41,671 nt of DNA from a virus. The translations under genes and the position numbers were made by a program. Under the pieces are notes generated by a model. The model was not told where the DNA came from. It did not search any database and saw only the letters and a program-made list of their open reading frames with translations. Where the stretch lies: positions 1 to 41,671 of IMG/VR virus record IMGVR_UViG_3300007542_000055; one strand, written 5' to 3'. Positions 30,830 to 37,792 of this stretch are shown here, piece after piece; positions within the stretch are counted from its first letter, which is position 1, and every line of letters begins with the position of its first letter.

Positions 30830-30858
30830 ATCCCGGTTTAGTACACCGGGATTTTTTT
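30830..30858 (+). terminator. Rho-independent terminator directly before a start codon
   Basis: ATCCCGGT-TTAGTAC-ACCGGGAT forms a perfect 8-bp stem followed by seven T, ending one base before the GTG at 30859. Its position makes attenuation control of the downstream gene likely. Confidence 0.9.
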
Positions 30859-31536
30859 GTGACTACTCTTGTTGCCAACGTACCGCCCGTCAAGGTTTGG
30901 GTGCGTCGTGAATACCTGCGTGACTTACGTGATGGTCATGGTGAATATACGCTGGGTTATTGGGTAACTTGCAAGTCCTTAACAGGTAGAGCATTACAGT
31001 TTGAAACTTACCTAACTGAGTATGGTGCGTTATATGACAAGCTTCCCATCAGCGCATTCCTTGGCTGGGATCCCAACCATCCGGAAAAACCAGAAAGTCC
31101 AACACCAGACCTGGAGCTGACCGACCTGCAGTTCTGGAATGGGTTTGATCATGGTCTTACGGTCATTGAAAAGAACTTGATCTTTAATATGGAGTTCCAA
31201 GTGATGACACGCAGTGCCGGTGTAATGACGGGCACATACCTATTTACGATTGACAATTATCATCCACATCGGAACGAACCCGACTTTTATTTTGCGGAGT
31301 TTCCTGATGAACACAAATCCCATAACATTGTGGCTTTGGACAACGGTCAAATTGGCGCTTATCCCAATAACCGTTGCCGCATGGTTGATCCATCACTAAG
31401 CAACCATGACCTTAAGACCCCAGACTTTAAGGTTTCAACACGATATTTTGACTCCGAGAAAGCGTTAAAATGGGGCCGCTTAGGCGAATGCGACGATTAC
31501 TTCTGGCAAACTCCCAATGAAAAAGGTGTAGAATAA
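30859..31536 (+). CDS. Conserved hypothetical phage protein, 225 aa
   Basis: The furthest start is GTG 30859, next to a terminator's T-run with only a weak GGGA upstream. A later in-frame GTG (VRREYLRDL) is an alternative. The protein is a compact mixed alpha/beta domain: VKVWVRREYLRDLRDGHGEY, FLGWDPNHPEKPE, then VMTGTYLFTIDNYHPHRNEP, CRMVDPSLSNHDLKTP, and a final DDYFWQTPNEK. His and Asp residues are frequent but no catalytic pattern is certain. Expression may be gated by the upstream terminator. Confidence 0.75.
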   Translation: MTTLVANVPPVKVWVRREYLRDLRDGHGEYTLGYWVTCKSLTGRALQFETYLTEYGALYDKLPISAFLGWDPNHPEKPESPTPDLELTDLQFWNGFDHGLTVIEKNLIFNMEFQVMTRSAGVMTGTYLFTIDNYHPHRNEPDFYFAEFPDEHKSHNIVALDNGQIGAYPNNRCRMVDPSLSNHDLKTPDFKVSTRYFDSEKALKWGRLGECDDYFWQTPNEKGVE

Positions 31537-31540
31537 ATCC

Positions 31541-31711
31541 GTTCCCCCTCTCTTTTGATGGGGCAGCAAGGGTGCAACAAGGAACGTTGCATTAAACAAA
31601 GGATCCCATCAGCCGCATCGTAGATTACCGTAGGCGGACATCCTTGCCCTTAACAACACCCCCTATGCTTAGCTCTGGGACGCCAGATGACGCACAAACC
31701 TGGGGGTCACT
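31541..31711 (+). other. Structured non-coding segment ahead of the tRNA-like pair
   Basis: No ORF fits. Three stem-bounded units are visible: TGATGGG/CCCATCA (31556-31562/31605-31611) enclosing TGCAAC-7 nt-GTTGCA (31573-31591); CCGC/GCGG (31613-31616/31634-31637); and ACCCCC/GGGGGT (31658-31663/31702-31707) enclosing TCTGG-GACG-CCAGA (31674-31687). The first has acceptor- and anticodon-like proportions but no T-arm. They may be decayed tRNAs or one folded RNA. Confidence 0.45.
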
Positions 31712-31782
31712 CGGGATGTAGTAGAAAAGTATCACATTGCGTTTGGGACGCAAAGGAGAAGGGGCAGTACCTTCCATCCCGA
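31712..31782 (+). tRNA. Degenerate tRNA-Pro (anticodon TGG)
   Basis: Perfect 7-bp acceptor stem CGGGATG/CATCCCG with discriminator A, as in cyanobacterial tRNA-Pro. Perfect 5-bp anticodon stem TTGCG/CGCAA with loop TTTGGGA gives anticodon TGG (31744-31746) and T33. A 5-bp T-stem GAAGG/CCTTC is present. However, the T-loop is GGCAGTA instead of TTCRANY and the D-arm is weak and lacks GG, so the D-T loop contacts are lost. CCA is not encoded. It may be a decayed or unusual tRNA. Confidence 0.55.
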
Positions 31783-31783
31783 T

Positions 31784-31861
31784 CACCTGGTCCGACGCTA
31801 ATTGGATAAGACGGTTACTGCCGATTGCAGGACGATGTAGGTTCGAATCCTACCCAGGTGC
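31784..31861 (+). tRNA. tRNA-like element, anticodon unclear
   Basis: Begins one base after the tRNA-Pro. The acceptor stem CACCTGG/CCAGGTG is perfect and the T-arm GTAGG-TTCGAAT-CCTAC is canonical; the D-loop has TTGG. The middle is irregular: the D-stem has an A-A mismatch, and the only anticodon-type hairpin (CTG-CCGATTG-CAG) would read GAT but lacks T33 and has an A-G mismatch. Total 78 bases, slightly long. A damaged or atypical tRNA is likely. Confidence 0.5.
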
Positions 31862-31934
31862 TATCGAGAATCTCAATAAATGACGTTTATTGGAAATACT
31901 GATAAATTATATTTACGTCTGATAAAAACTATAC

Positions 31935-32189
31935 GTGGCTTGGGCTGATGCCAAAAAACGTATCGATAAAAATCGACAGAAGCTTCTGGAGTACAAGAAG
32001 ACTTTGCAGTGCGAGAAGTGTGGGTTGGATGATCACCGCGTCCTTGAGTTCCACCACGTAGGTGACAAGGATAATAACATCTCATCCATGGTGAATCATG
32101 GGTACTCCTGGAGCAGAGTCGAAGCAGAGATCGAGAAGTGCATCCCGCTCTGCTGCAACTGCCACAGGCTTGAGCATTGGGTTAGTTAA
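31935..32189 (+). CDS. Small HNH endonuclease, 84 aa
   Basis: GTG 31935 starts a protein with a basic helical N-terminus (KKRIDKNRQKLLEYKK), then CEKCGL (first zinc pair), LEFHHVGDKDNN (catalytic His-His) and CIPLCCNCHRLEHW (second zinc pair and His). All HNH residues are present. It sits directly after the tRNA-like pair and ends convergently against the 794-residue gene. tRNA-adjacent HNH genes are often mobile. Confidence 0.8.
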   Translation: MAWADAKKRIDKNRQKLLEYKKTLQCEKCGLDDHRVLEFHHVGDKDNNISSMVNHGYSWSRVEAEIEKCIPLCCNCHRLEHWVS

Positions 32190-34570
32190 CGAAAGAATAA
32201 ACCACCTGCTTCAGAAATACCTAATTCTGGAACAGTAAAAGTACCAAAGGGAGTTGGGAACTTCCATTTACCACCTCGTTTGCGTGCGGCTTCTGCCCGC
32301 CTAAATTGAGCTTCAATTGCTTTCTTATCTGCTGCGGCGTTTATTTTAGATGAGCCACCTAATTGAGACGTTACGGCAATTGGGTTAGCAATGCGCAAAG
32401 TAGTTGCGGCTGCAGGGATAACAGCAGCAGCCGTTTGTGGAGCCAAACGTTGAGCCAGGCCAGCGCCAGCACCAACTAGTGGAGCAGTAGCTGCGCCAAT
32501 TGCATATTCTTTTGCAACTTGAGTAGCTGCTTTACGTACGTCACCCGTTTCAACTGCCTGCCTAAATTCTGGATCAAACAACGGAACAGAACCAGCAAGG
32601 TCTGTTGTTGTGTTAAAACCGGTTCGTATTGCTTGCTTAATGTTTGGTAAAGCTTTATTGTATCCCTCAATTTGCTTTGCTTTAGCGGCAGCTTCAAGCA
32701 ACGCATCTTTTGGATCTATACCAGCACCCTTAAATACATTAGTAGTAAAATTAATAGGATTTAAATTAGCTTCAGACCCTAGGTTTGGAGGGTTTAAATA
32801 TATTCTTTCTCCACCGGTAAAGTCCACTGGAGCAGCAGCACTAATTCCACTTGCTCCAGGTTGAGCACCACGTGCGGTAGTAAATGCTTCAGTAAGAGCT
32901 GATTTAAGATTTACATCTTCTTTTAGGTCTTGGAAAAAGTTTGGATCATTGTAAATTGATTTAGTATAAAACGTATTTCCTACATCGCTTACAGCTGAAG
33001 CGACAGGAGCAATATCACGCGCATAGGGCCTTTGTGGTTTAGGCCCAATAGTATCTTCCAAAACATTACGAACCGTGCGACCACCAATGGCTTTATCTCC
33101 CAACAAAGCTTGGTATACACGCAAATCCCTTTCAAATCCAGGAGACTCTACATCAATCCCCTGGCTTTTAAGACTATTAATTGTTTCAGGTAAAACATAG
33201 CCTTGGCTCATCTCGTTTAAAGCATCTGCTTTAAGCTCCCATTGTTTTGGCGCTTCTCTTAAGGCAGTTTGCTCAGGTGTATTAAAGAATTGTTCTTCTT
33301 TTTCAATAGCAGTTCTAAGAGTAGGAGTTGCTTGATTGATTTTATTTTGTAATTCTTGGAAGTAAAGATTTTGATCTACAGTGGGAACTAAGGGTGCATT
33401 CATTAAAGACAGTGGATTTCCATAAGGAATGCCACCCTTGTTGTATCCACCAGCAATCCTTTGCGTGGTTACACGAGGAGGGCCATAGTTTTTTGTAGGA
33501 TCATTGCCCATAAATTCATCAAGGGCTTGATTACGTTTAGCAAATGCTTCTCGTGTGCGTGCATCATCCCACTCAACAGAACCTCCACGTTTAAACGCAT
33601 TCCAGTTTTGATTAACTTGATCGTAAAACTCTTGACCCCTTTGGGCCATGGTGTTGAATTCTTCTGTGCTAATTGGAGGGCTTAAGAAAGATTCAACTCT
33701 ATTTTGATCGCGGAATAATGAACTTCCTCTTGCAGCGCCACGTTGTTGAACAAGGGTTCGACCACCCATTCTTGCGTTTTGACGTGCAAGATCTAATCCA
33801 ATATCGTAAGCTTGAGCAGGATTTAAATCATCAAGATAATCAAGTTGTTGTGTCAGTCCTTTAAGGCCAATACGATCTGTTCCAAGTGGAGTTGCACCAA
33901 CATTTTCTGCAATTGTGATTAATTCTTCTCCACGTAATGTATTACCAACATTAGCAAAATCATGCATGGCGTCATGCAAGATTAATTCATTTCCATAAGG
34001 TTGACGCGTTTGTGGATTGATTACTTGAGCCTGCCCTGGTTTTTGCCCTGGGAAGTATTGATCTAAAAATCTTTGAGCCCGTTCATTAACAGTTTCTGTG
34101 TTTCTAATATCGACAGGTTCTTCTGTAAAATCAAACTCTTTTCCAAATGGTGAAGCAGTTGGAGCGTAATCTTTATCTTCTAGATTAAGTACAGGAACAC
34201 GTTTAGGATATAGTTCTTCAAAATTGGTAACAGGTAGATCACTAGTTGGTCCTTGTGGATATATTGTTTTAATGTGAATTTGACCAGGTATTGAATAATC
34301 CGGAGATGCAATAGGTGTATTCCGCGTTGGAAAACCTGGATTTAATAATCCAGCAGGCCCTCTATTTGCATAGTTTTCTGCAGCGATTTGACTTGCTCTT
34401 TCAGCAGATAACTGTATAGCTTGCCGTGCTAATTGTTGTTGTTTTGCGGCTTCAAACTTAGCAGCACGATCATACAAACTTTGCAGTTCACCTGCTAAAG
34501 GTTGACCGGTTCTAGCAGCATTAACAATTGCTGCATTTAATTTTACACGTTCTGCAGGTGTTAATTCCAT
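32186..34570 (-). CDS. Large Ala/Pro/Gln-rich hypothetical protein, 794 aa
   Basis: The N-terminal 60 residues form an Ala/Gln-rich helix. A segment ELILHDAMHDFANVGNTLRG (about 194-213) with two His and Asp stands out but matches no enzyme I know. The middle is Pro/Asn rich and helical; the C-terminal 150 residues have Ala-rich hydrophobic stretches (EYAIGAATAPLVGAGAGLA, AAAVIPAAATTLRIANP) that may insert into membranes, then a basic region (RRAEAARKRGGKWKFP). Such a mix fits an internal or ejected virion protein. Codons are A/T-rich. It is coupled to the Dps-like gene (TAATG-type overlap at 34570). Confidence 0.65.
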   Translation of the reverse strand: MELTPAERVKLNAAIVNAARTGQPLAGELQSLYDRAAKFEAAKQQQLARQAIQLSAERASQIAAENYANRGPAGLLNPGFPTRNTPIASPDYSIPGQIHIKTIYPQGPTSDLPVTNFEELYPKRVPVLNLEDKDYAPTASPFGKEFDFTEEPVDIRNTETVNERAQRFLDQYFPGQKPGQAQVINPQTRQPYGNELILHDAMHDFANVGNTLRGEELITIAENVGATPLGTDRIGLKGLTQQLDYLDDLNPAQAYDIGLDLARQNARMGGRTLVQQRGAARGSSLFRDQNRVESFLSPPISTEEFNTMAQRGQEFYDQVNQNWNAFKRGGSVEWDDARTREAFAKRNQALDEFMGNDPTKNYGPPRVTTQRIAGGYNKGGIPYGNPLSLMNAPLVPTVDQNLYFQELQNKINQATPTLRTAIEKEEQFFNTPEQTALREAPKQWELKADALNEMSQGYVLPETINSLKSQGIDVESPGFERDLRVYQALLGDKAIGGRTVRNVLEDTIGPKPQRPYARDIAPVASAVSDVGNTFYTKSIYNDPNFFQDLKEDVNLKSALTEAFTTARGAQPGASGISAAAPVDFTGGERIYLNPPNLGSEANLNPINFTTNVFKGAGIDPKDALLEAAAKAKQIEGYNKALPNIKQAIRTGFNTTTDLAGSVPLFDPEFRQAVETGDVRKAATQVAKEYAIGAATAPLVGAGAGLAQRLAPQTAAAVIPAAATTLRIANPIAVTSQLGGSSKINAAADKKAIEAQFRRAEAARKRGGKWKFPTPFGTFTVPELGISEAGGLFFR

Positions 34571-35121
34571 TAGTTAGTCCGCAACGTAGCTTTAATAAAC
34601 CAAGCAGCCTTAAATGCTTGGCCACACAAATCGCTTAGGTAGTTCTGGATGTCAATAGCACCAACCTTGGCAGCAATGGGCTCCAGCTTCTTGGCTTTCA
34701 TGCCTAGCTCCTCCAGATTCTTATAGTACGTAGCGAGTTGATCCGTTCCTTTGTAGCTGGTAACATGCTGGATACCAGGACCGGCATCAGCTAGTCCCTT
34801 GGCGCACATGGGCATCAGGTAGTCCATGCTGCGAATAAATTCACCCAGCGTATCGAACTGCGTCAGATGAGCTTCGTACTGGTCTTTAAGGAATGCATGC
34901 ACCCCGAGGAAGTTCGCCCCCTCGTGGTTCAGGTGAATGAGATGGGATTGTGTTTGAAGTTCCTTGAGATAGGAACAGAGAGAGATGCATTGCTGGATAA
35001 AGGCCCCGACATCACCATTCTTTGATTTACCAGGCGCTTTAGGCTTTGCCTGTTGTTGCGGAGCCTCTTGTGCAACAGGGGGTTGAGTTTGCGGTAGCCG
35101 ACCATGACCTGGGGTATACAT
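34570..35121 (-). CDS. Dps-like ferritin (DNA-protection protein)
   Basis: After a Pro/Gln/Lys-rich N-terminal tail (1-36), a four-helix Dps-type core follows. The ferroxidase ligands can be placed: His63, His75, Asp90 and Glu94, with spacings 12, 15 and 4 exactly as in E. coli Dps (His51, His63, Asp78, Glu82). The segment HEGANFLGVHAFLKDQYEAH matches the Dps pattern (G-x-NF...H...Q/E), and the last helix (DLCGQAFKAAWFIKATL) matches the family end. Dps stores iron, detoxifies peroxide and can coat DNA through a basic N-terminal tail, as here. It is co-expressed with a 794-residue virion-type protein. A role in the virion, in the infected cell or both is open. Confidence 0.75.
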   Translation of the reverse strand: MYTPGHGRLPQTQPPVAQEAPQQQAKPKAPGKSKNGDVGAFIQQCISLCSYLKELQTQSHLIHLNHEGANFLGVHAFLKDQYEAHLTQFDTLGEFIRSMDYLMPMCAKGLADAGPGIQHVTSYKGTDQLATYYKNLEELGMKAKKLEPIAAKVGAIDIQNYLSDLCGQAFKAAWFIKATLRTN

Positions 35122-35206
35122 AGAACATTAGCGATGTATTTAGTTTATCAAACGTAATCTGTTACTTGAGCAGTGCCACTTGCTGCATCCCATTGGTTTA
35201 ACAACC

Positions 35207-35232
35207 AAAGATCAAGAAGATACTTGATCTTT
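35207..35232 (-). terminator. Hairpin at the 3' end of the Cys-rich gene
   Basis: AAAGATCAAG and CTTGATCTTT form a perfect 10-bp stem with a 6-base loop, containing the stop codon of the gene at 35212-35451. A second small hairpin (GGTT-TAAC-AACC) lies next to it at 35195-35206. There is no proper T-tract on the minus strand, so termination may be weak. Confidence 0.4.
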
Positions 35233-35451
35233 AAGTAGATCTCTCCTCCAACTAGCCTTTAGATGTCCATAGTCCCTGGGCTCTGTAACCAACACATCTA
35301 ATGCACCACATAAGTCACAGGATCCTTGGTGATAAGTAGCACAATGATGCGGGGGACCAATGTAGTTTCCTCTTTTATACCAAGAGCCATAAGCTTCGCC
35401 ACATCCGTGACAAATCCATTGAGGATAACCGGCTTCTTTGGTGCGTCCCAT
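35212..35451 (-). CDS. Zinc-ribbon-type small protein, 79 aa
   Basis: ATG 35451 overlaps the previous TGA (TGATG). The protein has C-x2-C (ICHGCGEAYG), a His-His-Cys segment (GPPHHCATYH) and a second C-x2-C (CDLCGALDVL), a pattern of one or two small zinc sites. Ribbons of this kind bind nucleic acid or proteins. Function not known. Confidence 0.7.
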   Translation of the reverse strand: MGRTKEAGYPQWICHGCGEAYGSWYKRGNYIGPPHHCATYHQGSCDLCGALDVLVTEPRDYGHLKASWRRDLLKDQVSS

Positions 35452-35789
35452 CACTTCAATCCTTTAAGACAGTCAACAAGACTTTTTGCTTTGGCGTATT
35501 CTTTTGCTGCAATATTTAAATTTTCTATTGCCGCAGCATAAAAGGCCTTATAGAGATCTTGTCCTGTGAGTTCATTAGTGAATTCACAGATGGTATCTGC
35601 AAAATGCTCTTGTGCTTTTTTCATCCAACGCGCTTTTGTGTATGTATTGACAGCGTGTTGCGTGTCATGCAACGCTTCACGTGAATCCTTGGTAACAAGA
35701 GGCTCATCAATCTCCGCTACCACTTTGTGTTTACGGTACCAGTCTTGCCATTGCTCGATGGCTTCCATTGGTTTGTCGGTGAGATCCAT
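35451..35789 (-). CDS. Hypothetical helical protein, 112 aa
   Basis: It begins after a terminator of the upstream genes and is coupled to the zinc-ribbon gene. The sequence is alpha-helical throughout with many Lys, Glu and aromatic residues (WQDWYRKHKVVAEID, ARWMKKAQEHFADTICEF). No motif recognised. Confidence 0.65.
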   Translation of the reverse strand: MDLTDKPMEAIEQWQDWYRKHKVVAEIDEPLVTKDSREALHDTQHAVNTYTKARWMKKAQEHFADTICEFTNELTGQDLYKAFYAAAIENLNIAAKEYAKAKSLVDCLKGLK

Positions 35790-35795
35790 CTGAAT

Positions 35796-35826
35796 AAAAA
35801 GGACGTACCACTAGTGTGGCACGTCC
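35796..35826 (-). terminator. Rho-independent terminator
   Basis: Read on the minus strand, GGACGT-G-CCAC-(ACTA)-GTGG-T-ACGTCC forms an 11-bp stem with one mismatch, followed by TTTTT. It ends the transcript of the three small genes at 36601-35855; downstream genes then need their own promoter or read-through. Confidence 0.85.
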
Positions 35827-35854
35827 AAGACCAGAAGTGTGTTCAATGTAAACC

Positions 35855-36106
35855 TTAAGACATAGTCACAGGTTGCAGCTTACCTTCTTCATAGAGACGG
35901 ACTGCTTCCATCATCTCAAACCACTTGTCGCGCATGGCTGGACCAGCTTCGCGGATGCAAAACTCTTCCCACAACCCGGTGTACAGACCTTTGACTCCAG
36001 GAGGCCCTTGGTGACGACCAGAGCATTGATACATATGCTCCATGAAATCTGCTTTGCGTTGCTCAGATGCTACATCCCAGCCGGCAAGGTAGTCAGTATT
36101 CATCAT
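35855..36106 (-). CDS. Hypothetical protein, 83 aa
   Basis: I start at ATG 36106, one base after the preceding stop, not the upstream TTG. The protein (MMNTDYLAGWDVASEQRK...) has QCSGRHQGPPGVKGLYTGLW in the middle and an amphipathic C-terminal helix. Gly/Pro and aromatic content suggest a compact fold. Family unknown. A terminator follows. Confidence 0.65.
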   Translation of the reverse strand: MMNTDYLAGWDVASEQRKADFMEHMYQCSGRHQGPPGVKGLYTGLWEEFCIREAGPAMRDKWFEMMEAVRLYEEGKLQPVTMS

Positions 36107-36107
36107 G

Positions 36108-36302
36108 TCAGTCGTTGGATGCAATGCCAGTCAGGGAGGAAGTCATACCAATGACCTGGTTAAGCTCAAAGACCATATCATGGATTTCATCTTGAAGAGA
36201 GTCGGCAATCTCCTCAGGTGTTTTCCCGGAAAAAGAGTTGTGCTCAATTTCAATATCCACCTCAAAAGACAAGGTGAGCTTGGGAACAGGAACGGTGTCC
36301 AT
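36108..36302 (-). CDS. Hypothetical acidic protein, 64 aa
   Basis: The product (MDTVPVPKLTLSFEVDIEIE...) has a beta-strand-rich N-terminal half and an acidic helix (TPEEIADSLQDEIHDMVFEL). It ends next to the start of the next gene. Nothing is recognised. Confidence 0.6.
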   Translation of the reverse strand: MDTVPVPKLTLSFEVDIEIEHNSFSGKTPEEIADSLQDEIHDMVFELNQVIGMTSSLTGIASND

Positions 36303-36337
36303 CTGTGTATGTATTGGCTTGATCAGGCTAGCAGTCT

Positions 36338-36601
36338 TTACTTATTGATCAAGCGTTCTAGGGAATTTGTTTGGTTTTGCTGGTAGTAGCCCAGCCGTTC
36401 TTGGATGATCTGGTAATAACTGATGGCAGCATCAACCATCTCAGTTGGATCCATGGATGATGCAAGGTTTTCATTAGCAAGCATGGCGGCTGTCAAGATG
36501 ACAACACCATGTTCCATCTTGGAACCGATCGTTGCAGAAAGAGGAGTCCCATCATTGGTGAACCCAGCAATCAACTTATTAAGGGCTGCATCACCGTTCA
36601 T
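36338..36601 (-). CDS. Hypothetical helical protein, 87 aa
   Basis: First gene of a three-gene minus-strand unit. It is helical, with a hydrophobic central helix (HGVVILTAAMLANENLAS) and a C-terminal helix rich in Tyr and Gln (ISYYQIIQERLGYYQQNQ). It is divergent from the kinase-like gene, with 59 bases between the starts. Confidence 0.6.
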   Translation of the reverse strand: MNGDAALNKLIAGFTNDGTPLSATIGSKMEHGVVILTAAMLANENLASSMDPTEMVDAAISYYQIIQERLGYYQQNQTNSLERLINK

Positions 36602-36660
36602 GAGACTCCTGTGCTAGTACTTCTAGTTTAACTCATCATAGACTTGTAAATAAAAGAAAA

Positions 36661-37542
36661 ATGTTTGATAAGCTTAAAGCTTTAATGGCAACTAAAGTTG
36701 CAAAAGAAGCAAAAGAACTTATTGGTCACGGTCAATACGGAACAGTTCATGTTGATTCCCCCGGAGTAGTACGAAAAGAAATTTTAGGAGAATCACCTGC
36801 AAATATTTTAAACGAGGCCAATTTACAGGCTCGTGCTGCAGAATTAAACATAGCTCCGCGCATTAATGAAGTAACAGTTTCTAATGCAGGTGGAACAATT
36901 GCAATGCAAGACTTAAGAGAAAATTACGTACCTTTAGGAGTTGATGTAAACGACTGGGTAGAACCTGATTGGACAGGAGGAGAATGGGCTGTAAAACACA
37001 TTGAAGCAAATAATCAGTTAAATAAAGCACAACAACAAATGGCGCAAGTAGATACGCATAAACAACTAGCGCACCTGGCACTAAACAACGTAATGCTTAA
37101 TGATAGGCATATGGAGAATATTTTTGTAAACAAACTTTCCAATCGCCCAATGCAAATTGATTTTGGATTAGCAACTGAGCTTAAAACACCAAGTGAACAA
37201 GCCGGTGCATTGGCTTATCATGTTGGAAATGGCTTAGCAGCTGCAGGTTTAACAGATGAAGCACAGTTATTTAGTTCTTTAGTAAATGAAGTTGGTGAAT
37301 TTAATATCATGACAAATACCTACAACAATCCAGCGGCTGCTTTGGATATGGCAAAACAAGGCTTATCAAGATTACAAAAAATTAAAATGCCGCATGTTAA
37401 ACAGATTAGTGCAGCGCAACAAAATGCATTAGAAGTAGATAGAAAAAAACCCTCATGGATGCTAACAGAAACACCAGTGTTTACACGTCGGAATACATGG
37501 GGTGAGCCAATTGAAAAGGGGTACTATGGTACCCCTGTATAG
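36661..37542 (+). CDS. Protein-kinase-like enzyme, 293 aa
   Basis: Kinase-fold landmarks appear in order: glycine-rich loop IGHGQYGTVH (21-30, G-x-G-x-x-G), a Lys in VVRKEI (39), an alpha-C Glu (52 or 61), a hinge-like AMQDLRENY (81-89), catalytic loop NDRHMENIF with Asp148 and Asn153 (spacing 5, as in HRD...N), and DFG at 167-169 (QIDFGLA). An insertion (about 95-130) separates the lobes and the C-lobe is short, as in atypical Bud32/RIO-like kinases. It would phosphorylate a protein or small molecule. The gene is a lone plus-strand, A/T-rich insertion among minus-strand genes, with its own leader (36602-36660), suggesting recent or independent acquisition. Confidence 0.7.
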   Translation: MFDKLKALMATKVAKEAKELIGHGQYGTVHVDSPGVVRKEILGESPANILNEANLQARAAELNIAPRINEVTVSNAGGTIAMQDLRENYVPLGVDVNDWVEPDWTGGEWAVKHIEANNQLNKAQQQMAQVDTHKQLAHLALNNVMLNDRHMENIFVNKLSNRPMQIDFGLATELKTPSEQAGALAYHVGNGLAAAGLTDEAQLFSSLVNEVGEFNIMTNTYNNPAAALDMAKQGLSRLQKIKMPHVKQISAAQQNALEVDRKKPSWMLTETPVFTRRNTWGEPIEKGYYGTPV

Positions 37543-37545
37543 CGT

Positions 37546-37770
37546 TTACTTAGCTGCTTTCTCTCGCTGGATGTGATACCAATATGCATTGGCAGCATTT
37601 TGATGGAAGCGTTTACCAAGAAGCAACTTAAGCTTCTTCTCTTCCAGCTCGTCGTACTCATCAATCTTGTATGAGCACACACGATCACCATCCATGAGCA
37701 TATCCATCTGCAGACCATTCATCTCCAACTGAAGATCAAAGTCTTTGAGGGCGTGCTCATGACAGCTCAT
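37546..37770 (-). CDS. Hypothetical protein, 74 aa
   Basis: The open frame goes back to 38151, but the part above 37770 overlaps the Gp157-like gene and is Ser/Pro/Asn rich, so I take ATG 37770 (MSCHEHALKDFDLQLEMNG). The protein is acidic and helical with a basic end (GKRFHQNAANAYWYHIQREK). It is 22 bases downstream of the Gp157-like stop. Confidence 0.6.
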   Translation of the reverse strand: MSCHEHALKDFDLQLEMNGLQMDMLMDGDRVCSYKIDEYDELEEKKLKLLLGKRFHQNAANAYWYHIQREKAAK

Positions 37771-37792
37771 CTTGATACGAGCATCCTCGACA

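Noticed and set aside
31658-31731. Resemblance to bacterial SRP (4.5S) RNA
   Set aside because: Only short stretches (AGATGACGC, CGGGATGTAG) match by chance; the conserved SRP helix-8 core is missing and the second stretch belongs to the tRNA-Pro acceptor.
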